This document shows, piece by piece, positions 33,493-39,553 of a stretch of DNA of 39,553 nt (the stretch's first letter is position 1; each line of letters opens with the position of its first letter). Under the pieces are notes generated by a model. It did no database searches and had not been told where the DNA came from. It was given only the letters and a program-made list of their open reading frames with translations. Source of the stretch: Candidatus Bathyarchaeota archaeon (lineage in GTDB: Archaea > Thermoproteota > CALKCG01 > B24); NCBI GenBank assembly GCA_021161255.1, contig JAGHAZ010000040.1:1-39553 (forward strand), written 5' to 3'. The position numbers were made by a program, and so were the translations under genes.

Positions 33493-33505
33493 GCAATCCA
33501 AACCC

Positions 33506-33513
33506 TTATAAAA
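33506..33513 (+). promoter_or_regulatory. TATA box of the 33.5-kb small RNA
   Basis: TTATAAAA, 26 nt before GGTGGGCACC at 33535, exactly where the long RNA helix begins. This is the most canonical TATA box in the window and precedes no reading frame. Confidence 0.7.
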
Positions 33514-33534
33514 CGGCCTACGAACCTCTCTGAC

Positions 33535-33669
33535 GGTGGGCACCTGGGTCCCATACGGAGAGAGCCGGCCGAGCAGGGCGTAGACGCCCTTCGATGACGC
33601 TTGGGTGTTAGTCGTATGGGATATAGACACCCAGGTGTCCACCCAGAGTATCGACTTCTAAATCTTTTT
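33535..33669 (+). ncRNA. Small rod-shaped non-coding RNA, family not recognised
   Basis: GGUGGGCACCUGGGU (33535-33549) pairs with ACCCAGGUGUCCACC (33629-33643), 15 bp with one G-U that would be an A-C mismatch on the other strand. CCCAUACG (33550-33557) pairs with CGUAUGGG (33613-33620), 8 bp. The two helices stack except for an 8-nt bulge AUAUAGAC (33621-33628) on the 3' side only. The 55-nt apical part includes AGGGCG-UAGA-CGCCCU (33575-33590). A T5 run follows at 33665-33669, so the RNA is about 110-135 nt. It lacks C/D boxes, a 3' ACA box, 5S rRNA shape and the SRP helix 8 motif. Confidence 0.65.
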
Positions 33670-33724
33670 AACGGAGTGCCAGGTATTTGGGATATCCGCC
33701 AAAGACTTGCATCGAGGTGGTTTA

Positions 33725-34579
33725 GTGAAACGACTTAGAAATTGGCTACTATTTTTGGTTGTTGTTTTGATATGGAGTTCTAACTGGCCGATTATGAAGG
33801 TGGGTCTAACTTATGTCGACCCGTGGAGCTTTATCTACCACAGGTTTCTACTGTCTACGACCGCTCTTTTTCTGCTTCTATTAATTTTAAAGAGGAAGGT
33901 CCCAACCGATAGAAGAGTTCTTGTTAGACTTTTCATACTAGGTCTTATCACAAGCATAGGGATAACATTGACGAGTTTAGGTTTAGTGTATGAGAAATCT
34001 GGGGTAAGCGCGATCTTGACGTATACCCAACCTTTATTCGTCTTCTGCATGGCTATACCGTTTTTAGGCGAGAAGGCTAGTATCGGTCGAGTTCTAGGCG
34101 TTTTCATAGGATTTCTAGGGGTTGTAGTCCTCTCTACTAGAGGCGGTAGCCTTATCGATAGACTTGATCTACCTGTTTTTCTCTTGGTAGCTGGTGCGTT
34201 TCTTTGGGCCGCCGCGATCATATATTACAAGAAGTTTCTAAGCCATGTAGACCCCGCCGTGACGAACATATTTCAGCTAGGAGTCGGCGTCGTCTTGCTT
34301 ACTCCGGTGATCGCTCTGAAGGGCTTAGCGTTCCCTCCTTCACTTGAATACATCCCAGTCATTCTCTACACATCGGTTTGTGCCCAAGGTGTGGCGTTAA
34401 CCCTATGGGTCCTCCTATTAAGAGAGGAGGAGGCGACCGTCCTATCTTCCTCAAGCTTTATGGTTCCGGTAGCTGCCTTCATGTTCGGGTGGCTGATACT
34501 CGGAGAAACAGTGGAGCCGAAGGTACTACTTGGGTCAGCTCTTATACTTACTGGTGTTTACATAGTCAATAAAATCTAG
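33725..34579 (+). CDS. EamA/DMT family transporter
   Basis: 284 residues from the GTG at 33725, chosen because GAGGTGG lies just upstream (33714-33720); a TTG at 33707 would place that site inside the gene. Ten membrane helices in two EamA repeats (about 1-138 and 150-284), with the typical WSSNWPIMK in helix 1, YTQPLFVFCMAIPFLGEKAS at the end of repeat 1 and LSSSSFMVPVAAFMFGWLILGE at the end of repeat 2. Drug/metabolite exporter; substrate unknown. CTTTTTAAC at 33664-33672 may be its TATA box and also overlaps the T-run that ends the small RNA. Confidence 0.88.
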   Translation: MKRLRNWLLFLVVVLIWSSNWPIMKVGLTYVDPWSFIYHRFLLSTTALFLLLLILKRKVPTDRRVLVRLFILGLITSIGITLTSLGLVYEKSGVSAILTYTQPLFVFCMAIPFLGEKASIGRVLGVFIGFLGVVVLSTRGGSLIDRLDLPVFLLVAGAFLWAAAIIYYKKFLSHVDPAVTNIFQLGVGVVLLTPVIALKGLAFPPSLEYIPVILYTSVCAQGVALTLWVLLLREEEATVLSSSSFMVPVAAFMFGWLILGETVEPKVLLGSALILTGVYIVNKI

Positions 34580-34610
34580 GCTATCCAAAGGGTCTTGAAC
34601 GTAGTAAACG

Positions 34611-34620
34611 TTTTTAAACC
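34611..34620 (+). promoter_or_regulatory. TATA box of the tyrS operon
   Basis: TTTTTAAACC after the transporter gene, predicting transcription start near 34641 and a leader of about 27 nt for tyrS. It would drive the four tightly packed genes that follow. Confidence 0.5.
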
Positions 34621-34667
34621 CGTAGGTTTTCTCCATGCTTATAGATTGGTTAGAGGGTTGACCTGGT

Positions 34668-35750
34668 TTGAAGGTCGAGGAAGCTGAAGCTCTGATCAAG
34701 AGAGGGCTTGAAGAAATTATAACAGAGGATAGACTTAGAACTCTTCTAGAGGAGGGTAGACGGTTAAGAGGTTATATAGGTGTCGAACCGTCGGGTTTGT
34801 TCACATTGGGATGGATTATATGGGCTCGTAAAGTTAAAGACCTCATAGACGTAGGCGTCGACTTCATCCTTCTGCAGGCGACGTGGCACGCGTGGATAAA
34901 CGATAAACTAGGCGGAAACCTAGAGAACATAAGGCTATGCGCCGAGTACATCGAACATTGTCTCCAGGCTTTAGGCATTCCTAGAGACGGCTATAAGGTC
35001 GTCTACGCAGACGAGCTCGTCTCTACAAGCGACTACTGGGGCATAGTGCTTAGAGTCGCGAAGTCTCTGACGTTGAAGAGGGTTAGAAGAGCCTTAACCA
35101 TAATGGGTCGTAGAGCCGAGGAGGGGGCTATGGATTTCTCTAAGCTCATATATCCATGTATGCAAGTGTCCGATATCTTCTACCTCGACCTAGACCTATG
35201 CCTCGGAGGTATGGATCAGAGAAGAGCCCACGTATTGGCCATCGAGGTCGCCAAAAGGCTTGGTAGGAAAAAGCCTGTGGCTCTTCATACACCCCTACTC
35301 ATAGGGCTCGCAGGCTTGGGTAGGATGGAGGGGGCTATAAAGGGAGAGGCGCTGTATGAGTTTAAGATGAGTAAGTCTAAGCCTGAAACCGCCATATTTG
35401 TACACGACACCGAAGAGGAGGTTGAGAAGAAGTTGTTGAAGGCTTACTGTCCTCCTAAGATGATCGAGAATAACCCGGTTCTAGAGATATGTCGTCTTAT
35501 ACTGTTTCCTGAGCCTGGGTTTAGACTTAAGATAGAAAGACCGCTGAAATATGGTGGAGACCTAGAGGTCCAAAGCTACGTCGAGCTTGAAGACCTATAC
35601 TTCAAAGGACAGCTACATCCTTTAGACCTCAAAAACGCCGTGGCTAGGGCTTTAAATGAAAAACTTAAGCCGGTTAGAGACTATTTTAAGACCGTAAACG
35701 AGGCGCGTGAACTCTACGAGAAGATGATGAGCTTAACGGTTACGAGGTGA
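34668..35750 (+). CDS. tyrS: Tyrosyl-tRNA synthetase with unusual HIGH motif
   Basis: 360 residues, archaeal TyrRS, which charges tRNA-Tyr. Tyr-binding residues known from the Methanocaldococcus enzyme are kept (Tyr36 in YIGVEPSG; the Asp in MQVSDIFYLDLDLCLGGMDQ). The KMSKS loop is FKMSKS (about 232-237), preceded by an insert relative to the Methanocaldococcus protein. The HIGH box (IHLGH there) reads FTLGW (45-49), so both His residues are replaced. The anticodon-side LHPLDLKNAVA block near the C-terminus is normal. TTG start; its TGA overlaps the alternative GTG of the next gene. Confidence 0.92.
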   Translation: MKVEEAEALIKRGLEEIITEDRLRTLLEEGRRLRGYIGVEPSGLFTLGWIIWARKVKDLIDVGVDFILLQATWHAWINDKLGGNLENIRLCAEYIEHCLQALGIPRDGYKVVYADELVSTSDYWGIVLRVAKSLTLKRVRRALTIMGRRAEEGAMDFSKLIYPCMQVSDIFYLDLDLCLGGMDQRRAHVLAIEVAKRLGRKKPVALHTPLLIGLAGLGRMEGAIKGEALYEFKMSKSKPETAIFVHDTEEEVEKKLLKAYCPPKMIENNPVLEICRLILFPEPGFRLKIERPLKYGGDLEVQSYVELEDLYFKGQLHPLDLKNAVARALNEKLKPVRDYFKTVNEARELYEKMMSLTVTR

Positions 35751-35755
35751 TATTG

Positions 35756-36211
35756 TTGAAGTGGACCTTAGAGCGTGTAGAGCTTCTCATGGAAGCCCTC
35801 GACGAGTTGTTTAAGGAGTGGAGGGACGGGGCATGCATAGTAGTCGAGGGTAAGAGGGATAGAGATGTCCTTGAAGACCTCGGTTTGAAAACCGGCGTCG
35901 TAGCGTTTAAGACGTTAAACTGTTGCATATCGGACGCGATCGAGAGGTTATGCTACGAAGATAAGGTGGTTATCCTGACGGATTTCGACCGTGAAGGTGA
36001 GGAATTAGCATCCCGTATATCTGATGTTTTGACTAGAAGGGGGGTTGATGTTAACCTTGAGGTCAGACGGAAGCTATCATATATCTTAAAAGGCGAGGTC
36101 AAGGGATTCGAGGACCTAAGCTCTCTACTCGATAGGTTATCGGCCAAGTTTAAGATGTCTCTGACCTCGTTTGTCACAGGGTATATGGAGCGTCTAGGGG
36201 AGAATCCTTGA
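35756..36211 (+). CDS. Small Toprim-domain protein
   Basis: 151 residues from the TTG at 35756, which has GAGGTGAT 4 nt upstream; a GTG at 35747 would sit within that site. Toprim fold: VVEGKRDRDVLEDLG (Glu31) and ILTDFDREGEEL (Asp76, Asp78), the Mg-binding acids shared with topoisomerases, DnaG primase and RNase M5. It resembles the short archaeal Toprim proteins of COG1658/UPF0292 type, related to 5S rRNA maturase; its own substrate is unknown. Its stop overlaps the start of the PHP gene by 4 nt (TTGA). Confidence 0.85.
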   Translation: MKWTLERVELLMEALDELFKEWRDGACIVVEGKRDRDVLEDLGLKTGVVAFKTLNCCISDAIERLCYEDKVVILTDFDREGEELASRISDVLTRRGVDVNLEVRRKLSYILKGEVKGFEDLSSLLDRLSAKFKMSLTSFVTGYMERLGENP

Positions 36212-36906
36212 AGCGTATATGGATTTATAGCCCCCTCCCTGCCACGGATCTACATACCCATAGCGAATTTTCAAGATGTAGCGTAGACACAAGCGTACAG
36301 GGTAACATAGCCATGGCGGAGCTTAGGGGATTAAGAGCCATAGCTATAACGGATCATTCTTCTCACGTGAAAAGAGTAGGCTTCAGAAGATATGTTAAAA
36401 CCGTTAGAGCTGCTGCTAACCAAGCCGATATAATGGTCTTAACAGGGTTAGAAGTCGATATAAAGCCCAATGGGGAGCCTGAGCTAGGTATAAGTCTACT
36501 CAAGAAGCTGGATATAGTAATAGGCTCTCTGCATAAGCTCCCGACGAGAGGGATTTCTCTAGAGGACTATAGGAAAATCGTTATAGCCGCCTTAAGAAAG
36601 GGTTGGATGGATGTCCTGGCACACCCGACATATGTGAACAGCCGTAAGGTCAACTTGCCTGATTATATAATCCAAGAAATATGTGACGCGGCCTACGAGA
36701 ACTCCATAGCGGTAGAGTTAAACTCGAATCATAGAAGCCCCTCAGACGATTTCATAAGGGCTTGCGTGGATAGAAGTGTCAAGCTTACACCCACCTCAGA
36801 CGCCCACAGGCTGAGGCAGATAGGGGTTTTCGACTGGCATCTCGAAAAGCTTAGGAAACTCGACCTTTTGGATAAAGTCGTTTGGCTTCGTGTAGAAGAC
36901 CTCTAG
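36208..36906 (+). CDS. PHP-domain phosphoesterase
   Basis: 232 residues, a PHP (polymerase and histidinol phosphatase) metal hydrolase. Metal ligands visible: DLHTHSEFS (H16, H18), ITDHS (D49, H50), LEVD (E82), GSLHK (His about 113), AHPT (His about 139) and TSDAHR (D and H, about 198-200). Length and motifs fit the histidinol-phosphatase/trypsinised YcdX-like branch; the substrate is not clear, and no his genes are nearby. TTG start overlapping the Toprim stop, so translation is coupled. Confidence 0.88.
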   Translation: MKRIWIYSPLPATDLHTHSEFSRCSVDTSVQGNIAMAELRGLRAIAITDHSSHVKRVGFRRYVKTVRAAANQADIMVLTGLEVDIKPNGEPELGISLLKKLDIVIGSLHKLPTRGISLEDYRKIVIAALRKGWMDVLAHPTYVNSRKVNLPDYIIQEICDAAYENSIAVELNSNHRSPSDDFIRACVDRSVKLTPTSDAHRLRQIGVFDWHLEKLRKLDLLDKVVWLRVEDL

Positions 36907-36927
36907 GTTCTGTACGTCCATCCGGTC

Positions 36928-39261
36928 TTGGAGGTTTATAACCCCCTATCGGGTATAGATTTAGACGTGAATAGAGAGGAGGTCTTAGAGACCCTCAGGA
37001 AGTCCTTCGAGGCGGGATTGTTCCTCAACCATAGGAGACTCGTCTGCTTGGCTTTGAACGAGCCCTATGAATATCTAGCCGACATTCTAAGATGCTATGA
37101 CGAGCTTAATCCAAAGGATAAAACCCTGCTCCTCGTCTCTGAATCTAGGAGAGAAGGATTCCTATCGTCTATAGAGAACTCTGGTAGATACGTGGTTTCA
37201 CCTCTGGAATTCAGAGATGTCGATGAAGCCTTGGGTGGAACTTATGATATACTGCTTCTAGACCTAGCCGAGAGGTTTTCGGCTAACGACCTAGGTAAAC
37301 TAGTCGAGGTGGTCAGAGGAGGGGGGCTTATTCTGTTAACCACTCCCCCTCTTAGAGAGTTCTACAGCTTTGTGACAAGCTTTCACGAGAGACTTGTCAG
37401 GACACCCTACACGATTAAAGACCTTAGGAGAAACTTCGAGAGAAGGTTTCTTAGAAAACTTGTTAGCCATAAAGCCGTATGGGTGCTCGACGAGGATAAG
37501 GGGCTTATGGGGTCGGAGTATATTCCGGCTAAGGTGGATAGGAGTGCGGTGAGGTACGTGCGGTGCGATATACCGGATGCCATAGTCGGCATGGCTGCGA
37601 CTCAAGACCAAGTCGATGTCTTAGTGAGCTTCTCCAACCTTCTAAAGGATTCTTGGAGCAGACGTAGGGTGTTCTTGGTTATGGCTAATAGGGGTAGGGG
37701 TAAATCGGCAGTCCTCGGACTTATGCTCGCCAGTTTAACCGTTAGGAGGGAGTTTAGACGGTTCGACCGGATCTATGTCACGGCACCGACCGTCAACAAT
37801 GCTTTAACGCTGTTCGAGTTCCTCAGAAAGGGTTTAGAGGCCTTGGGTCAGAGGTTTAGAGAAGTCGAAGGTGAGTCGTTGTCTCTGACCGTTAGGGGCC
37901 TGACTATTCAATACATCAAGCCCTTTGAACTCATGACAAAGAGTGTGGACGTGGTCTTCGTAGACGAGGCTGCGGGTATACCGCTTGAGGTGCTATACGC
38001 AATCGTAGATAAGGCTAAACTCTCGGTTTTCGCCTCCACGATCCATGGGTATGAGGGAGCCGGTAGAGGATTCTACCTGAGGTTTAGGTCTAGACTTAGA
38101 GAGGACCCATCGATAAGACTTATTGAGACGAGTATGAAGAAGCCGATAAGATACTCCGATGGAGACCCGGTCGAGAGCTGGCTTTACGACGTGCTTATGC
38201 TCAACGCCGAACCAGCTTCTCTACCGTTCAAACCAGAGGAACTCCCAGGTATAAGTCTTAAATACGAAAAACTCGATACGGAGAGACTTTTCCAAGACGA
38301 CAAGCTTCTTTCGAATTTCATAGGAATCTACGTCACGGCGCACTACCGGAACGAGCCGGATGACCTACTTATTCTAGGCGACTCACCTGGACACTATGCA
38401 AGGGCCCTTACGACCGAGGATGGATTAATACTCGTAGCGCTCCACATAGCCGACGAAGGCTCGTTGCCGGATGAGGAGATCAAACTCATAGCCGAGGGCT
38501 ATGCTCCGCCTGGAAACCTCATACCCTCTGTAGCTGTTAAATACTACACGCCTTTCTCTGAGTTCGGGAAGCTCAAAGGGTTCAGGATAGTACGAATAGC
38601 GACCCATCCCAGCCTATTCAGGAGAGGATTGGGCTCTAAAGCCCTCAAGATGCTTGAAGATGAAGCCTCCGAACTAGGGCTGGATTGGATCGGAGCAGGT
38701 TTCGGGGCTAGCTATGAGGTCCTATCCTTCTGGGTTAAAAACGGCTACATTCCGGTACATCTGAGCCCTGTGAGGAACCCGTCGAGCGGAGAGTATAGTA
38801 CGGTCGTGTTGAAGCCGCTCACCGAGACGGCCTCTAGACTCGTCAAGGAGATGAACTGGGAGTTTAGGCTTAGGCTGACGAACTCGTTGCAAGATCCATA
38901 TTATCATGTGCCGGCTAGGGTCTGCAGGCTCCTGCTTACGCCGTATCCATCGGATTACAAGCATAAGCCTAGGTTCACAGAAAGCCAGCTTGTGAGACTT
39001 AAGGGATACGCGGAGAGAGGGCTGCTCTACGAATCTTGCAGAGACGCTTTTTCAGAACTCGTCAAAGCGCACTTCCTAAGCTCTGGACGAGGTAAACTCG
39101 AACTCGACAAAGCCAGCGAAGAGCTCCTAGTGGCGAAATGCCTCCAAGGTAAACCTTGGATGACCGTCGGAAACGAACTCGGGATGACAAGCATAGAAGT
39201 TAAACAAGCATGCAGAGGACTCGCCCATAAACTCCTTCAATACTACATCGAGGAGCCTTAG
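36928..39261 (+). CDS. tmcA: tRNA(Met)/RNA cytidine acetyltransferase TmcA
   Basis: 777 residues, full length. TmcA/NAT10 enzymes make N4-acetylcytidine in RNA using acetyl-CoA and ATP; in hyperthermophilic archaea homologues act widely on rRNA and tRNA. Domains in order: N-terminal DUF1726-like part (1-200); RNA-helicase-like module with P-loop NRGRGKSA (254-261) and DEAA Walker B (346-349); GNAT domain with IATHPSLFRRGLGSKAL (about 553-570); C-terminal tRNA-binding part (about 640-777). TTG start, 21 nt after the PHP gene. Clustering with tyrS fits a translation role. Confidence 0.95.
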   Translation: MEVYNPLSGIDLDVNREEVLETLRKSFEAGLFLNHRRLVCLALNEPYEYLADILRCYDELNPKDKTLLLVSESRREGFLSSIENSGRYVVSPLEFRDVDEALGGTYDILLLDLAERFSANDLGKLVEVVRGGGLILLTTPPLREFYSFVTSFHERLVRTPYTIKDLRRNFERRFLRKLVSHKAVWVLDEDKGLMGSEYIPAKVDRSAVRYVRCDIPDAIVGMAATQDQVDVLVSFSNLLKDSWSRRRVFLVMANRGRGKSAVLGLMLASLTVRREFRRFDRIYVTAPTVNNALTLFEFLRKGLEALGQRFREVEGESLSLTVRGLTIQYIKPFELMTKSVDVVFVDEAAGIPLEVLYAIVDKAKLSVFASTIHGYEGAGRGFYLRFRSRLREDPSIRLIETSMKKPIRYSDGDPVESWLYDVLMLNAEPASLPFKPEELPGISLKYEKLDTERLFQDDKLLSNFIGIYVTAHYRNEPDDLLILGDSPGHYARALTTEDGLILVALHIADEGSLPDEEIKLIAEGYAPPGNLIPSVAVKYYTPFSEFGKLKGFRIVRIATHPSLFRRGLGSKALKMLEDEASELGLDWIGAGFGASYEVLSFWVKNGYIPVHLSPVRNPSSGEYSTVVLKPLTETASRLVKEMNWEFRLRLTNSLQDPYYHVPARVCRLLLTPYPSDYKHKPRFTESQLVRLKGYAERGLLYESCRDAFSELVKAHFLSSGRGKLELDKASEELLVAKCLQGKPWMTVGNELGMTSIEVKQACRGLAHKLLQYYIEEP

Positions 39262-39298
39262 ACAGGTTAGCAACATTAGGAAACCTCTTTGCATGATA

Positions 39299-39309
39299 AT
39301 TATTTTTTA
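39299..39309 (+). terminator. T-run after tmcA
   Basis: AATTATTTTTTAG, 40 nt after the stop and in the 80-bp gap between convergent genes; likely end of the tyrS-tmcA transcript. Confidence 0.5.
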
Positions 39310-39341
39310 GAGAAACATCTGGGTTTTAGGACTAATTATAT

Positions 39342-39551
39342 TTATACTATGCTTTCGATGGCGTCTATCTCGACCCTGAGCTTTCGTATGACGTCTTGGT
39401 AGTTCAGTTTTCCAGCTTCGATCAGCCTCATGGCTTCTTCAAGTCTCCTAGTAGTCTCCTCGGATATGAATTTCTCGAACCGTGTGCTGAGGTATTCATA
39501 GACTTTAATCCCTATCCTCGTCGGTATCAAAGCCTTACGACGTTTGGAGCT
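39342..39551 (-). CDS. Type IA topoisomerase C-terminus, probably reverse gyrase (5' end outside window)
   Basis: The frame stays open to the window edge, so only the last about 69 residues are seen. ALIPTRIGIKVYEYL followed by SEETTRRLEEAMRLIEAG and a short acidic-basic helix is the end of the topoisomerase IA core; spacing and wording (PT..G..V..YL, then EE.TR.LEE.M..IE.G) look closer to reverse gyrase than to archaeal TopA, by memory. Reverse gyrase adds positive supercoils and marks thermophiles. The N-terminal helicase domain, needed to settle it, is outside. Confidence 0.6.
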   Translation of the reverse strand, partial: SSKRRKALIPTRIGIKVYEYLSTRFEKFISEETTRRLEEAMRLIEAGKLNYQDVIRKLRVEIDAIESIV

Positions 39552-39553
39552 GA

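Noticed and set aside
33403-33500. tRNA gene after pheT
   Set aside because: No 7-bp acceptor stem with a T-arm at the right distance; the stems found are incompatible with a cloverleaf.
33535-33650. 5S rRNA, C/D or H/ACA guide RNA
   Set aside because: Single rod rather than a three-way junction, no D box CUGA, and no 3'-terminal ACA after the hairpin.
1-39553. CRISPR array, IS element, prophage or integron
   Set aside because: No regularly spaced repeats, transposase, integrase or terminal inverted repeats were seen on either strand.

Overview
The window looks like a chromosomal segment of a thermophilic archaeon of the Thermoproteota (TACK) side, possibly a Bathyarchaeia-like lineage; the rank below phylum is a guess. 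Support comes from archaeal-type aminoacyl-tRNA synthetases, the archaeal FBP aldolase/phosphatase, EndoMS/NucS, family B DNA polymerase, TmcA, a probable reverse gyrase tail at the right edge, frequent TTG/GTG starts, TATA-box promoters with very short leaders, and GAGGTGA-type ribosome binding sites. I see no phage, IS element, CRISPR array or tRNA gene. Gene density is high and most genes are housekeeping.

Layout. 1-3.2 kb: 3' part of an L-fucose isomerase-like gene, a GNAT protein, and RtcA. 3.2-10.4 kb: a cell-envelope region with a two-gene S-layer-like unit (large Ig-like secreted protein plus a coiled-coil, membrane-anchored stalk protein), then a large GT-C-like membrane protein and a sugar nucleotidyltransferase, which together suggest S-layer assembly and glycosylation. 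10.4-14.4 kb: ITP/XTP pyrophosphatase, an unknown coiled-coil protein, a tandem pair of nucleotidyltransferase genes (one intact, one carrying two opposite frameshifts), and a small winged-helix regulator. 14.46-14.80 kb: a large structured RNA candidate on the minus strand. 15-18.5 kb: FBP aldolase/phosphatase, a metallophosphoesterase, and two divergent ECF transporter S components sharing one AT box.

18.6-39.3 kb is dominated by information processing: ValRS and IleRS (minus), then on the plus strand NucS, two small membrane proteins, a PhoU-like protein, DNA polymerase B, TrpRS, PheS-PheT, a small structured RNA with a textbook promoter (33.5 kb), an EamA transporter, and a tight TyrRS-Toprim-PHP-TmcA operon. 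The right edge holds the C-terminus of a reverse gyrase-like topoisomerase.

Most notable: (1) an about 340-nt RNA at 14.46-14.80 kb with promoter, closing helix, GNRA and UUCG tetraloops and G-U pairs that fix its strand, which I could not match to RNase P or SRP RNA; (2) a DNA polymerase B whose three polymerase motifs are intact but whose proofreading exonuclease motifs are all degenerate, encoded just downstream of the mismatch endonuclease NucS; (3) a second, rod-like RNA at 33.5 kb; (4) a SlaA/SlaB-like S-layer pair; (5) six synthetase genes for five amino acids within 17 kb, one of them (TyrRS) with an unusual HIGH motif.
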